Notes: generated by a model from the sequence alone, not told the origin. Shown: positions 51,801-60,904, counted from the stretch's first letter. The stretch: DNA of 64,000 bases from Leucobacter salsicius M1-8 (GCF_000350525.1 NZ_AOCN01000010.1:103001-167000), one strand, 5' to 3'. Numbers and translations are program-made.

Positions 51801-53168
51801 GTGACCGACCACTCGACCGACATTTCGCCCGGCACACAGCCCCGCATTCCGCACGGAATCCGCTGGTCAGCGGCCACCGCCGCCTTTCAGATCGAAGGGG
51901 CCCGCGACCAGGGCGGCCGCGGACGCACCATCTGGGACGACTTCGTGGACACACCGGGCGCCGTCATTGACGGCGCGACCGCCGACCCGGGCCCGGGCAG
52001 CTACCACCGCTTTCACGAGGACGTTGACCTGGCCAAGCGGCTCGGCCTGGACCGTTACCGCTTTGGCATCTCGTGGGCACGCATCGTTCCCGACGGTTCG
52101 GGTACCGTCAACCGGCAGGGACTCGACTATTACTCCCGGCTCGTCGACGCGCTCATTGAAGCCGGCGTCACCCCGTTTCCCACCCTCTACCACTGGGACC
52201 TACCGAGCCCACTCGAGGCTGCGGGCGGCTGGTTGAACCGCGACACCGCTTACCGACTGGAGGAATACGCGGCCGCCATCTCGGGCCACCTGGGTGACCG
52301 GGTCAAGCACTGGTACACGATCAACGAGCCAGCCATGACCGCGCTCGAGGGCTACGCGATCGGCACCCTCGCCCCGGCAAGGCAGGAGCTGTTCGGGGCG
52401 CTCCCCGCCGCCCACCACCAGCTACTCGCCCATGGGCTCGCGATGCGGGTGCTGCGCGAGGCGGGCGCAGAGCAGGTGGGCCTCACCAACAATCACACGC
52501 TCGTGCGCCCCCAGTCAGACTCCCCCGAAGACATGATGGCCGCGGGTGCCTACAACATGATCCACAACCGGGTGTTTGCCGATCCGGTACTGACCGGGCA
52601 GTACCCCGAGCTCGCGGCCCTCGGGCTACCGGAGATGCCCACGCAGCCCGGCGATATGGAGCTCATCAGCGCTGGCCCCGACTTCTACGGCGTGAACTAT
52701 TACAACCCCACGACCGTGGCCGCGGCCCCTGAAGGCAGCCCGCTGCCCTTCGACCTCGTGCCCACTCCGGGCGCCGAGACGACCGGCTTCGGGGAGATGT
52801 GGCCCATCGTGCCCGAAGCGCTCACGGCCATGCTCACTGGCCTGCGTGACGACTACGGCGATGCCCTGCCGCCCATCATCATCGCCGAGAACGGGGCCTC
52901 ATTCCCCGAACCGGATCGCGCCGCAAAGATCGACGATACGAACCGCATCAGCTACCTCGCGGGCCACATTCAGGCCGTCGCCAATGCGATCGCGGCCGGG
53001 GTCAACGTCGAGGAATACACCGTGTGGTCACTCATCGACAACTTCGAATGGGCTGCGGGATACACGCAACGCTTCGGCCTCACGCACGTCGACTACGAGA
53101 CCGGCGAACGCACGCCCAAGGTATCGTTCGACTGGCTGTGCGGGGTCATCGAGCGGTCACGCACATGA
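51801..53168 (+). CDS. GH1 family beta-glucosidase
   Basis: Cytoplasmic glycoside hydrolase family 1 enzyme of 455 aa cleaving beta-linked glucosides. Signatures: FRFGISWARIVPDG-type segment (RYRFGISWARI), the acid/base Glu in WYTINEPAM (about residue 173), and the nucleophile in IIIAENGAS (about 362). The N-terminal FQIEGARDQGGRGRTIWDDF is typical. GTG 51801 follows GGAGGG; longer in-frame starts are less likely. It joins the MFS gene through ATGA, so the transporter may import its substrate. Confidence 0.93.
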   Translation: MTDHSTDISPGTQPRIPHGIRWSAATAAFQIEGARDQGGRGRTIWDDFVDTPGAVIDGATADPGPGSYHRFHEDVDLAKRLGLDRYRFGISWARIVPDGSGTVNRQGLDYYSRLVDALIEAGVTPFPTLYHWDLPSPLEAAGGWLNRDTAYRLEEYAAAISGHLGDRVKHWYTINEPAMTALEGYAIGTLAPARQELFGALPAAHHQLLAHGLAMRVLREAGAEQVGLTNNHTLVRPQSDSPEDMMAAGAYNMIHNRVFADPVLTGQYPELAALGLPEMPTQPGDMELISAGPDFYGVNYYNPTTVAAAPEGSPLPFDLVPTPGAETTGFGEMWPIVPEALTAMLTGLRDDYGDALPPIIIAENGASFPEPDRAAKIDDTNRISYLAGHIQAVANAIAAGVNVEEYTVWSLIDNFEWAAGYTQRFGLTHVDYETGERTPKVSFDWLCGVIERSRT

Positions 53169-54508
53169 CCGGCGGGGCCACTCGCAGCACGCGGAACCGA
53201 GTAGGAGGTTGGTGGTTCACGCTCTTCACGCTCGCCTGGCTCGTGATTTGGACGGCGCAGCTTACCCCGCTGCAGCTCCTGTTGCCGCTCCAGCTCGACA
53301 CCCCCGATAGCGCGGCGGGCTGGGTCTCGGGCGTCGTGTCCTCGGGCATCGTGCTGGGCGTGGGCGGGCTCGCCGGAGTGATCGCGGGCCCGGTGGCGGG
53401 AGCGCTGTCCGACCGCGGCATGTCGACACGACCCGGCACTCGACGTCGCCCCTGGGCGCTCGGCGGAATCTGGCTCGCCGCCGCTTGCCTGGTGCTGACT
53501 GGCATGAGCCAGGGCCCCTGGCTCGTGGGCGCTTCCTGGGTAGGAGTCTCGATCGGCCTCGCGACGGCATCGGCCGCATTCACCGCAATGATCGCCGACC
53601 AGCTGCCCGCCGCGCAGCGTGGAGCTGCGTCCTCGGCCGTTGGCTCCTCGCAGGCGGTCGGTATCGTGCTCGGCGTGGGCGCCATCGTGCTCCTCGGGCT
53701 CGGCGTAGTCTCCGGCTATCTCGTACTCGCCGTCGCGATCGCGGTCGTGGGTACGGCGACGGCGCTGCTCTTGCCGGATCCGGCCCCCCTGGCCCTTCCG
53801 GGCACCTCGGCCACCGGCACTTCTGCCCCTAGGCACGCGCTCGATCCCCTGGATCCGGATCCAGTTGCCCCAATCGCCACCAACCGCAGCCTGCTTGATT
53901 CGCTCGCCGATCGCGACTTTCGCTGGATGCTGATCGGCCGGCTCATCGTCAACATCGGAAACGCCCTCGGTACCGCGCTGCTGCTGTTCTTTCTGCTCTA
54001 CGGCATCGGGCAACCACACGCGACGGCTGAGGGAAACCTGCTGCTCCTCATCGTCGTCTACACCGTGTTCGTGGTGCTCGCATCGATCGGCGTGGGCGTC
54101 GTCTCAGACCGGATCGGCCGCCGCCGCCGCCTCACCGTTGCGTGCGCCGTTATCCAGGCGACCGCGGGCATTGTAATTCTCGTCTCACCGACGTTCGAGG
54201 TGACGATGATCGCGGCGGCCTTCATGGGTGTCGGCTACGGCGGGTTCTCGACCGTGGGCCTCGCGTTCGCAACCGACCTACTGCCGAGCTCGCGCGACAA
54301 CGCCCGCGATCTGAGCGTTGTCAACGTCACCGCGGCACTCGGCCAGCTCCTCGGCCCCGTGATCGGCGCGGGCCTCGTCGCGCTCGTGGGCGGCTTCTGG
54401 CTGCTGTTTCTCGGTGCAACGCTGCTGTCCCTCGTGGGTGCAGGCCTCACGGCGCTCGCACGGGAGACGCGGGCGGGGGCCGCGGTTCCGGATCCGGCTA
54501 CGCGCTAG
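53165..54508 (+). CDS. MFS transporter
   Basis: Major facilitator porter of 447 aa with about twelve transmembrane helices. The loop between helices 2 and 3 is GALSDRGMSTRPGTRRRPW, and the second half repeats it as GVVSDRIGRRRRL, a conserved MFS motif A. A central cytoplasmic loop is Pro/Asp-rich (HALDPLDPDPVAP). The gene overlaps the glucosidase stop by 4 bases. Glycoside-cation symport (GPH-like) is plausible from context but the substrate is not proven. Confidence 0.85.
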   Translation: MTGGATRSTRNRVGGWWFTLFTLAWLVIWTAQLTPLQLLLPLQLDTPDSAAGWVSGVVSSGIVLGVGGLAGVIAGPVAGALSDRGMSTRPGTRRRPWALGGIWLAAACLVLTGMSQGPWLVGASWVGVSIGLATASAAFTAMIADQLPAAQRGAASSAVGSSQAVGIVLGVGAIVLLGLGVVSGYLVLAVAIAVVGTATALLLPDPAPLALPGTSATGTSAPRHALDPLDPDPVAPIATNRSLLDSLADRDFRWMLIGRLIVNIGNALGTALLLFFLLYGIGQPHATAEGNLLLLIVVYTVFVVLASIGVGVVSDRIGRRRRLTVACAVIQATAGIVILVSPTFEVTMIAAAFMGVGYGGFSTVGLAFATDLLPSSRDNARDLSVVNVTAALGQLLGPVIGAGLVALVGGFWLLFLGATLLSLVGAGLTALARETRAGAAVPDPATR

Positions 54509-54642
54509 TTCGCCAGCGCCGTTCGCCGGTCTCTAGTCGGATGATGCGCGAGCATCGTTGCGCTCCCTCCGTCTGCCGGGTTCACGGCCCAGCGGGTACG
54601 CTTACTACGTTAGATCAGCAGTCCTACCGAAAGCACGGAACT

Positions 54643-55413
54643 ATGTCGAAGATCGCCCTCGTACGCCAGCCCAGCTCGAAGCTCGACGATGGAATCGTCG
54701 ACCACATTGAGAAGGTCACGGTCGACATCGACCGTGCACGCGAGGAGTGGCGCGGCTACGTCTCGGCACTGCAGGCACACGGTTGGCAGACCATCGAGGT
54801 CGAGCAGGCCGACGACTGCCCCGACTCGGTGTTCATCGAAGACACCGTCGTGATGTACAAGAACGTTGCCGTCATCAGCCGCCCCGGTGCCGACAGTCGC
54901 AAGCCCGAGACCGACGGCACCCGCAAGGCGCTTGAGGAGCTCGGCTGCGCGATCGCCGAGATTCGCGAGCCCGGCACCCTTGACGGTGGCGACGTGCTCA
55001 AGGTCGGCGACACGGTCTACGTCGGCCGCGGCGGCCGTACGAACGGTGAGGGCATCGCGCAGCTGCGCCGCCACCTCACCCCGCTCGGCGCAACGGTTGT
55101 CGCCGTGCCCGTCACGAAGGTGCTGCACCTGAAGACCGCGGTAACGGCGCTGCCCGACGGCACCGTCATCGGCTACCCCGAGTTCGTCGACAACCCGGCG
55201 ATCTTCGACCGGTTCCTGCCAGTGCCCGAGCCCCACGGCACCGCCGTCGTGATCCTCGGCGACAACGAGCTCATCATTTCGGCGTCGGCCCCCAAGACCG
55301 CCGAGATGCTGCGCGAGCTCGGATACACGGTCTCGACCGTGGAAATCGGCGAGTACGAGAAGCTCGAGGGCTGCCCCACCTGCCTGTCGGTGCGGGTGCG
55401 CGACCTGATGTAA
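54643..55413 (+). CDS. Dimethylargininase (DDAH)-like amidinohydrolase
   Basis: Guanidine-group-modifying enzyme of 256 aa converting N-omega-methylated arginines (or a close analogue) to citrulline and methylamine. The propeller fold motifs are present: DSVFIEDTVVMYKNVAVISRPGA (in two parts), EPGTLDGGDVLKVG, catalytic His in LHLKTAVTAL (about 162) and catalytic Cys in GCPTCLSVRVRD (about 248). ATG 54643 is used; longer in-frame starts lie in MFS sequence. It is followed by hairpin E5. Confidence 0.9.
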   Translation: MSKIALVRQPSSKLDDGIVDHIEKVTVDIDRAREEWRGYVSALQAHGWQTIEVEQADDCPDSVFIEDTVVMYKNVAVISRPGADSRKPETDGTRKALEELGCAIAEIREPGTLDGGDVLKVGDTVYVGRGGRTNGEGIAQLRRHLTPLGATVVAVPVTKVLHLKTAVTALPDGTVIGYPEFVDNPAIFDRFLPVPEPHGTAVVILGDNELIISASAPKTAEMLRELGYTVSTVEIGEYEKLEGCPTCLSVRVRDLM

Positions 55414-55438
55414 TCCCTGCGGGCCATGCGCCCGCGAT

Positions 55439-55494
55439 CGACTTTGGCCTTGTGGCGGTTTCTCACCTGAGAACCTGCCACAAGGCCAAAGTCG
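55439..55494. repeat. Long hairpin between DDAH and aldo/keto reductase genes (element E5)
   Basis: An 18-bp perfect outer stem (55439-55456 with 55477-55494) plus an inner GGTTTCTC/GAGAACC stem. The inner part, read on the minus strand, matches the apical part of E4 at 22.7 kb. It lies 26 bases after the DDAH stop and 52 before the next start, so it probably separates two transcripts on the same strand. Confidence 0.75.
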
Positions 55495-55545
55495 TTTGTG
55501 GGCAGCCCCTATCCAAGGCGCCCGCACGCCCCTACAGTGGGGCAC

Positions 55546-56559
55546 ATGGTGAACTATCGCTTTCTCGGCAACAGCGGTTTCAAGGTCTCAGAGATCACGT
55601 ACGGTAACTGGATCACTCATGCCTCTCAGGTCGCAGACGACGCGGCGCTGAAGACGGTGCACGCCGCGCTCGATGTTGGGATCACGTCGTTCGACACCGC
55701 CGACGTGTACGCGAACACGGCAGCTGAGGCGGTGCTCGGCCGAGCCCTCAAGGGGCAGCGTCGCGCGGGCCTCGAGATCTTCACCAAGGTCTTCTGGCCG
55801 ACCGGCCCGAAGGGCCCCAACGACATGGGGCTCAGCCGCAAGCATATTTTCGAAGCCATCAATGGCTCGCTCGAGCGCCTGGGCACCGACTATGTCGATC
55901 TCTATCAGGCGCACCGCTACGACCACGAGACGCCGCTCGAGGAGACGATGCAGGCGTTCGCCGACGTCGTGCGTCAGGGCAAGGCGCTCTACATTGGCGT
56001 TTCGGAGTGGACGGCCGAACAGTTGCGTGAAGGCCACGCCCTCGCCCAACAGCTCGGCATTCAACTCGTGTCGAATCAGCCGCAGTACTCCATGCTGTAT
56101 CGCGTCATCGAGGGCAAGGTCGTGCCGGCTTCAGAGGAGCTCGGCGTCTCGCAGATCGTGTGGTCGCCCATGGCGCAGGGCGTGCTCTCGGGCAAATATC
56201 TGCCCGGTCAGCCGCTGCCTCCGGGCTCACGGGCCACGGACGACAAGAGCGGCGCCCAAAACATCAAACGGCTGATGAGCGACGACATCCTCGAGGCTGT
56301 GCAACGGCTCGTGCCCATCGCGGCAGAGGCCGGGCTCACGATGCCGCAGCTCGCGATCGCGTGGGTCTTGCAGCACCCCAACATCGCCGCCGCGCTGGTG
56401 GGTGCCTCTCGCCCTGAACAGCTCGCCGACACCGTCAAGGCCTCCGGAGTGAGGCTCGATGCCGACACGATGCAGGCGATCGATGCAGCGCTCGGCGGTG
56501 CCGTGTACCGCGATCCCGAGGCAACATACTCGTCCTCGCCGCCGCGTCGGCCCGTGTAA
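55546..56559 (+). CDS. Aldo/keto reductase (K+ channel beta-subunit-like group)
   Basis: NADPH-dependent carbonyl reductase with a TIM barrel, 337 aa. Typical parts: FRFLGNSG-like start (NYRFLGNSGFKVSEITYGNW), DTADVYANTAAEAVLGRAL with the catalytic Asp/Tyr, LEIFTKVFWPTG with the Lys, and VDLYQAHRYDHETPLEETM with the His region. The C-terminal NADPH site is PNIAAALVGASRPEQL. The start is ATG 55546. It precedes the MBL hydrolase gene by 30 bases and may be co-transcribed. The physiological substrate is unknown. Confidence 0.92.
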   Translation: MVNYRFLGNSGFKVSEITYGNWITHASQVADDAALKTVHAALDVGITSFDTADVYANTAAEAVLGRALKGQRRAGLEIFTKVFWPTGPKGPNDMGLSRKHIFEAINGSLERLGTDYVDLYQAHRYDHETPLEETMQAFADVVRQGKALYIGVSEWTAEQLREGHALAQQLGIQLVSNQPQYSMLYRVIEGKVVPASEELGVSQIVWSPMAQGVLSGKYLPGQPLPPGSRATDDKSGAQNIKRLMSDDILEAVQRLVPIAAEAGLTMPQLAIAWVLQHPNIAAALVGASRPEQLADTVKASGVRLDADTMQAIDAALGGAVYRDPEATYSSSPPRRPV

Positions 56560-56589
56560 CTTCGACCCACTGCAAAGGAGCGACCAACA

Positions 56590-57231
56590 ATGCGCATCAC
56601 TCGGTACGGCCAGTCGGCGCTACTGCTCGAGACAGGCAGCACACGGCTGCTCATCGACCCTGGATCATTCTGCGAAGATCACGTCTTTGGGATCACCGAA
56701 CTCGATGCCATCCTGATCACCCACGAGCACCCCGATCACTGTGATGCGGCCCGGATCGGTGCCCTGCTCGAGGCGAATCCGACGGCGCCCGTGTTCGCCC
56801 CTGCCGCCGTAATCGAATTGCTCGGCCTCAGTGGTGACCGCGTCCGCCCGGTCTCCCCGGGCGCATCCACCCAGCTCGGCGACCTGCACATCGAATCGGT
56901 CGGCACCACCCATCAGGAGATCCTGCCTTCAATCCCCCGCTGCGCCAACTCGGGCTTCGTCGTCACAGACACAGACGGGAAGCGACTGTTCCACCCGGGC
57001 GACAGCTACGAGACGATTCCGCCGGGCATCGACGTGCTCGCGGTGCCGCTCCAAGCGCCCTGGAGCAGCCTACGCAAGACCGTCGATTTTGTGCAGGCCG
57101 TCGCCCCGGCACGCATATTCCCCATTCACGATGGGTTCCTCAATGAAAGCGGCCGGGCACTCAGCTGGAATCTGCTGACCAGCGCGGTCGGCCCGGGCAT
57201 CGGGATGTACGCCACTGCCGAAGGCGAGTAG
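56590..57231 (+). CDS. MBL-fold metallohydrolase
   Basis: Cytoplasmic metallo-beta-lactamase-fold hydrolase of 213 aa, UlaG-like/DUF-type. The metal motif THEHPDHCD is at about residues 44-52, further ligands lie in FHPGDSYE (about 134) and FPIHDGFL (about 178). The N-terminal MRITRYGQSALLLETG matches the small UlaG-like group. ATG 56590 follows AAAGGAG. The gene sits in a row aldo/keto reductase-MBL-glutathione peroxidase with short gaps. Confidence 0.9.
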   Translation: MRITRYGQSALLLETGSTRLLIDPGSFCEDHVFGITELDAILITHEHPDHCDAARIGALLEANPTAPVFAPAAVIELLGLSGDRVRPVSPGASTQLGDLHIESVGTTHQEILPSIPRCANSGFVVTDTDGKRLFHPGDSYETIPPGIDVLAVPLQAPWSSLRKTVDFVQAVAPARIFPIHDGFLNESGRALSWNLLTSAVGPGIGMYATAEGE

Positions 57232-57251
57232 CGTAGCCCTAGGAGGTCAGC

Positions 57252-57752
57252 ATGCTGCGTGACATAGAGGTTCAATTGCCCGACGACGGCACCACACGAT
57301 TTGGGGAGCTCGCTCCCGGGGCCGCGCTCGTCGTCAACGTCGCCTCGAAGTGCGGGTTCACCCCGCAGTACGCGGGCCTCGAGGAATTACACCGGGAATT
57401 CGCACCGCTGGGACTCGCGGTCATCGGGATGCCCTGCAACCAGTTCCTCTTCCAGGAGCCGGGCACCAACGAGGAGATCGCCGAATTCTGCTCGCTCACC
57501 TACGGCGTCGATTTCCCACTGCTCGCCAAGGGCAAGGTGAACGGCCCGGGCTCAGCACCGCTGTTCAAGGAGCTGCGGCGCGCCAAAGATCCATCGGGCA
57601 GGGCCGGATCAGTGCGTTGGAACTTCGAAAAGTTCATCGTCAGCCGTGACCCCGCCACTGGCGGCGCACCCCAGATCGTGCGGTTCCGGTCAAGCACTGA
57701 GCCCGACGATCCGGCACTGCGCGCCGCGATCGAGGCAGCGCTCGCGGCGTAG
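57252..57752 (+). CDS. Glutathione peroxidase-family peroxidase
   Basis: Thiol peroxidase of 166 aa that reduces hydroperoxides; in actinobacteria it probably uses thioredoxin or mycothiol rather than glutathione. Catalytic Cys is in NVASKCGFTPQY (about residue 33, Cys in place of selenocysteine), followed by PCNQFLFQEPGT with the Gln and RWNFEKFIV with the Trp and Asn. The end is shorter than usual. ATG 57252 has AGGAGG. Confidence 0.92.
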   Translation: MLRDIEVQLPDDGTTRFGELAPGAALVVNVASKCGFTPQYAGLEELHREFAPLGLAVIGMPCNQFLFQEPGTNEEIAEFCSLTYGVDFPLLAKGKVNGPGSAPLFKELRRAKDPSGRAGSVRWNFEKFIVSRDPATGGAPQIVRFRSSTEPDDPALRAAIEAALAA

Positions 57753-57755
57753 CCG

Positions 57756-58952
57756 CTAGCGCCGGCGGTGCCCGTGCAGCGCCGCGGTCAAGATGGCGAT
57801 CGCCGAGCCGATCACGGTATCGACGACCCGTTCGCCCGCGGTCGTCACGTGGTCACCGCCAGCCACTGCCGCTCCCGTGAGCAGCAGCACGAGCGGGGTA
57901 ATGAACATGAGCGCGAGTGCATAGTTGCGCACGACCACGAACTCAATCGCGAACTGCAACACTGCGAGCATCAGCACGAGTACCAGCGGGTTCGTCGCGA
58001 ACGGCGCAATGGCGAGGTAGAGCCCCGCCCCGAGCAGCGTGCCCACCGTGCGGTGCAACCCGCGCCCAATCGAATAGCTGCGCACGGCGCTGAGACCCAC
58101 CACTGCGATCGACGCGCAGACCGTCCAGTACGCGCGATGCGGGTCAAGAAAAGCCGCGGTAATCACGGTGCCGAGGATGGCGGCAATGATGATCCGGATC
58201 GTGAGGAGCCGCTCCCCCGGGCCCAGCCACGGGCCCGGCAGGACCTCGCGCAGGGGCCGTGTGGGGCGCGCTCGCTCGCTGCGGCGCAGCAGCGGCATGC
58301 AGGCCACGAGGCACGAGAACGCGACTCCGCACGTGAGGGCCAGCAGGAAGAGGCCCGGATCGTTGTGCCGTGCGCCTGTCGCCGCCCCGCCCGCTGAGTG
58401 GTCGACGCCCGTGATGCTGCCCGCGAGGCCGTACATCAGCACGAGGAACACGGGGCCGGGGGCGCCGAGGCGGAATGCGAACGCGAGCGCGCTCGAGACC
58501 GTCGCGACGACCACGAGCCCCACGAGGAGCCACACGGTCGAAGGTGCGAGTAGTGTGCCGAGCGCCGCGCACACGATGAGGTACAGACCGACGAACGGCA
58601 GCACCCGGGCGCGCTCGCCGGCACGGAGGTGGGTGGAGTAGAGCGAGGTGAACGCGCCCGTGGCCATCTGCAGGCCGAGCATCTCGTGGCCCGCAATCGT
58701 GAGCGCTGCGAACGGCACCCCGATCGAGATGGCGGCGCGAAAGGCGATCCAGCCGCGGGGCCCGGGGCCGGGCGGCAGCGCGAAGAGGCTCTTGGCCGCG
58801 CGTCGCGAGGCGGTGATTAGGCCGGTGGGCGGGTTCGATTCGTGCCCGCCGGGTTCGTGTGCGCCTGCTCCAGATGGCCCGTCCGGCCGATCGTTCTCCC
58901 CGTGGCGCACTGCGTCATCCCTCGTCGTAGTAGGTCGCGGGATCCCGCGCAT
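57756..58952 (-). CDS. FUSC-family membrane protein
   Basis: Fusaric-acid-resistance-like (FUSC) membrane protein of about 398 aa, with two sets of hydrophobic helices separated by a cytoplasmic loop (LRRSERARPTRPLREVL). The second half has the family motif HRAYWTVCASIAVVGLSAVRSYSIGRGLHRTVGTLLG. The first 60 residues are polar and rich in Pro/Gly. ATG 58952 is the best start I can see but has no ribosome site; GTG codons further in are possible. It is convergent with the peroxidase gene (3-base gap) and follows arsC by 58 bases. Confidence 0.8.
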   Translation of the reverse strand: MRGIPRPTTTRDDAVRHGENDRPDGPSGAGAHEPGGHESNPPTGLITASRRAAKSLFALPPGPGPRGWIAFRAAISIGVPFAALTIAGHEMLGLQMATGAFTSLYSTHLRAGERARVLPFVGLYLIVCAALGTLLAPSTVWLLVGLVVVATVSSALAFAFRLGAPGPVFLVLMYGLAGSITGVDHSAGGAATGARHNDPGLFLLALTCGVAFSCLVACMPLLRRSERARPTRPLREVLPGPWLGPGERLLTIRIIIAAILGTVITAAFLDPHRAYWTVCASIAVVGLSAVRSYSIGRGLHRTVGTLLGAGLYLAIAPFATNPLVLVLMLAVLQFAIEFVVVRNYALALMFITPLVLLLTGAAVAGGDHVTTAGERVVDTVIGSAIAILTAALHGHRRR

Positions 58953-59010
58953 CAACGGTATCAATTCGTGCGGCCGACGACGTCCCCGTGTCGCGCCGAA
59001 GCGCAGGCGG

Positions 59011-59418
59011 TTAGGGCGAGAGCAGATCGGCGATGAGCAATTCGATGCGGCGCCGAATGTCGTCGCGGATCGGCCGCACCGCCTCGATGCCCTGCCCGGC
59101 GGGGTCTTCGAGCACCCAGTCCTCGTAGCGCTTGCCCGGATAGAACGGGCAGGTATCGCCGCAGCCCATTGTGATGACCACGTCAGATGCCTGCACCGCC
59201 TCGGTCGTGAGCACCTTCGGCTGCTCCGCAGCGATGTCGATGCCCTCTTCACGCATGGCCGCGACGGCGGCGGGGTTGATCTGGTCAGCTGGCATCGAAC
59301 CGGCTGACCGCACCTCGATCCGACCCCCTGCCAGATGCCGCAGGTACCCCGCGGCCATCTGGGAGCGGCCCGCGTTGTGCACGCAGACGAACAGTACGGA
59401 TGGTGTGATGTCGGTCAT
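59011..59418 (-). CDS. arsC: Arsenate reductase, low-molecular-weight phosphatase type
   Basis: Reduces arsenate to arsenite before export by Acr3. The 135-aa protein has the phosphatase loop FVCVHNAGRSQMAAGY with the nucleophile Cys12 and Arg18 (CX5R), and the later MGCGDTCPFYPGKRYEDW with the resolving Cys pair. This is the actinobacterial type, which works with mycothiol/mycoredoxin or thioredoxin. ATG 59418 overlaps arsR by 4 bases. It is the third gene of acr3-arsR-arsC. Confidence 0.93.
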   Translation of the reverse strand: MTDITPSVLFVCVHNAGRSQMAAGYLRHLAGGRIEVRSAGSMPADQINPAAVAAMREEGIDIAAEQPKVLTTEAVQASDVVITMGCGDTCPFYPGKRYEDWVLEDPAGQGIEAVRPIRDDIRRRIELLIADLLSP

Positions 59419-59813
59419 GTTCCAGAGCTTTCGTGAGGGTCAAAGATACTTTCGAGCGTCCCCAGAAGCGTCGTGACGGCGCTTCTGCGGGCGGGGATGA
59501 TGCGGTACCACACCCACGTGCCGCGACGTTCCGACGCGAGGATGCCGGCGTCCTTCAGCACCTTGAGATGGTGCGACACCGTCGGCTGCGACACGTCGGC
59601 GAGTGCCGCGAGATCGCAGACACAGGACTCCCCGCGTGGGTCAGCCGCGAGCGCCGAGAGCATGCGCAGCCGAAGCGGCTCAGCCAGGGCCTTCAGCGCG
59701 GCCGCCCAGGCAGTCGCCGCCTCGGTACTGAGCGTGTGGTCCGTGCTGGGCACGCAAGCCACCGGATCCGGCCCCGGATCCCCGTCGAGACGCGCCGGGG
59801 GCACCGCGGTCAC
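59415..59813 (-). CDS. arsR: Arsenite-responsive repressor ArsR
   Basis: SmtB/ArsR-family repressor of 132 aa. The metal motif is ESCVCDLAAL in the alpha-3 region, then the recognition helix SQPTVSHHLKVLKDAGIL and the wing RRGTWVWYR. A further Cys in VACVPS near residue 19 may complete a three-Cys site as in Corynebacterium ArsR. GTG 59813 overlaps the acr3 stop (GTGA) and is preferred over longer starts inside acr3. Being second in the operon is less usual than first. Confidence 0.9.
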   Translation of the reverse strand: MTAVPPARLDGDPGPDPVACVPSTDHTLSTEAATAWAAALKALAEPLRLRMLSALAADPRGESCVCDLAALADVSQPTVSHHLKVLKDAGILASERRGTWVWYRIIPARRSAVTTLLGTLESIFDPHESSGT

Positions 59814-60904
59814 GCCACGCTCATTTCGCGCGCGTAAGGATCGGTCTTGAACCAGGATCGCGCCATCCACAACGAGACGTAGACGAGGCCGACCAGCACG
59901 GGCACCTCGATCAGCGGGCCGACGACGCCCGCAAGCGCCTGGCCCGAGGTCGCCCCGAAAGTGCCGATGGTGACCGCGATCGCAAGCTCGAAGTTATTGC
60001 CCGCCGCGGTGAATGCGAGCGACGTGGTGCGGGCGTACCCGAGCCCAATCGATTTGCCGACGAGCATGCCCACGAGCCACATGATGGTGAAGTAGGCGAG
60101 CAGCGGTACCGCGATGCGCGCGACATCGAGCGGGTTCGAGGTGATGGCGTCACCCTGGAACGCGAAGAGCAGCACGATCGTAAACAGCAGGCCATAGAGG
60201 GCCCAGGGCCCGATCGTAGGGAGGAACTTCGCTTCGTACCATTCGCGGCCGCGGCGCCTCTCACCGATCCAGCGCGAGGCGAACCCCGCCGCCAGCGGCA
60301 CCCCGAGGAACACGATGACGTTGAGCGCAATCTGCCAGACGGAAACATCAAGGCCCTGCGAGTCAAGGCCAAGCCAGCCGGGCAGCACCGTGAGGTAGAA
60401 CCAGCCCAGCACGGAAAACATGACCACTTGAAACACTGAGTTCACGGCGATGAGCACGGCGGTGGCCTCGCCGTCGCCGCACGCGAGGTCGTTCCAGATC
60501 ACGATCATCGCGATGCAGCGGGCGAGGCCCACGATGATGACGCCGGTGCGATACTCGGGTAGGTCGGCGAGGAAGATCCAGGCAAGCGTGAACATGAGCG
60601 CCGGGCCGACGAGCCAGTTCAGCACGAGCGACGAGACGAGCAGCTTCTTGTCCCCGGTTACGGTAGCGACCTTGTCGTAGCGCACCTTCGCGAGCACGGG
60701 GTACATCATCACGAGGAGCCCCAGCGCGATCGGCACCGAGATGCCGCCGATCTCGAGTCGGGTGAGGAGCTCCGAGAGCCCCGGGATGAACCGGCCGAGC
60801 AGCAGCCCGGCGACCATCGCGAGGCCGATCCACACCGCCAGCCACTTGTCGAGCGTGGACATGCGCTTGGGCGCTACGCGTGAAATGACGGCGCTGGTGT
60901 TCAT
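59810..60904 (-). CDS. acr3: Arsenite efflux permease Acr3
   Basis: Membrane exporter of arsenite, 364 aa, with about ten transmembrane helices. The Acr3 signature is clear: GLARCIAMIVIWNDLACGDGEATA with the essential Cys (about residues 127-150, in two parts). Other conserved stretches are TAAGNNFELAIAVTIGTFG and GPLIEVPVLVGLVYVSLW. ATG 60904 is used. It is the first gene of the operon; a perfect inverted repeat lies just upstream. The IclR gene is divergent, 125 bases away. Confidence 0.95.
   Translation of the reverse strand: MNTSAVISRVAPKRMSTLDKWLAVWIGLAMVAGLLLGRFIPGLSELLTRLEIGGISVPIALGLLVMMYPVLAKVRYDKVATVTGDKKLLVSSLVLNWLVGPALMFTLAWIFLADLPEYRTGVIIVGLARCIAMIVIWNDLACGDGEATAVLIAVNSVFQVVMFSVLGWFYLTVLPGWLGLDSQGLDVSVWQIALNVIVFLGVPLAAGFASRWIGERRRGREWYEAKFLPTIGPWALYGLLFTIVLLFAFQGDAITSNPLDVARIAVPLLAYFTIMWLVGMLVGKSIGLGYARTTSLAFTAAGNNFELAIAVTIGTFGATSGQALAGVVGPLIEVPVLVGLVYVSLWMARSWFKTDPYAREMSVA

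Noticed and set aside
53093..54019. 308-codon minus-strand frame opposite the MFS gene
   Set aside because: Highly polar Arg/Glu/His-rich shadow; the plus strand encodes a normal MFS protein.
57756..59252. Longer start for the FUSC protein reaching into arsC
   Set aside because: It would overlap arsC, whose phosphatase motifs are intact, by about 240 bases; the extra residues show no membrane or domain character.
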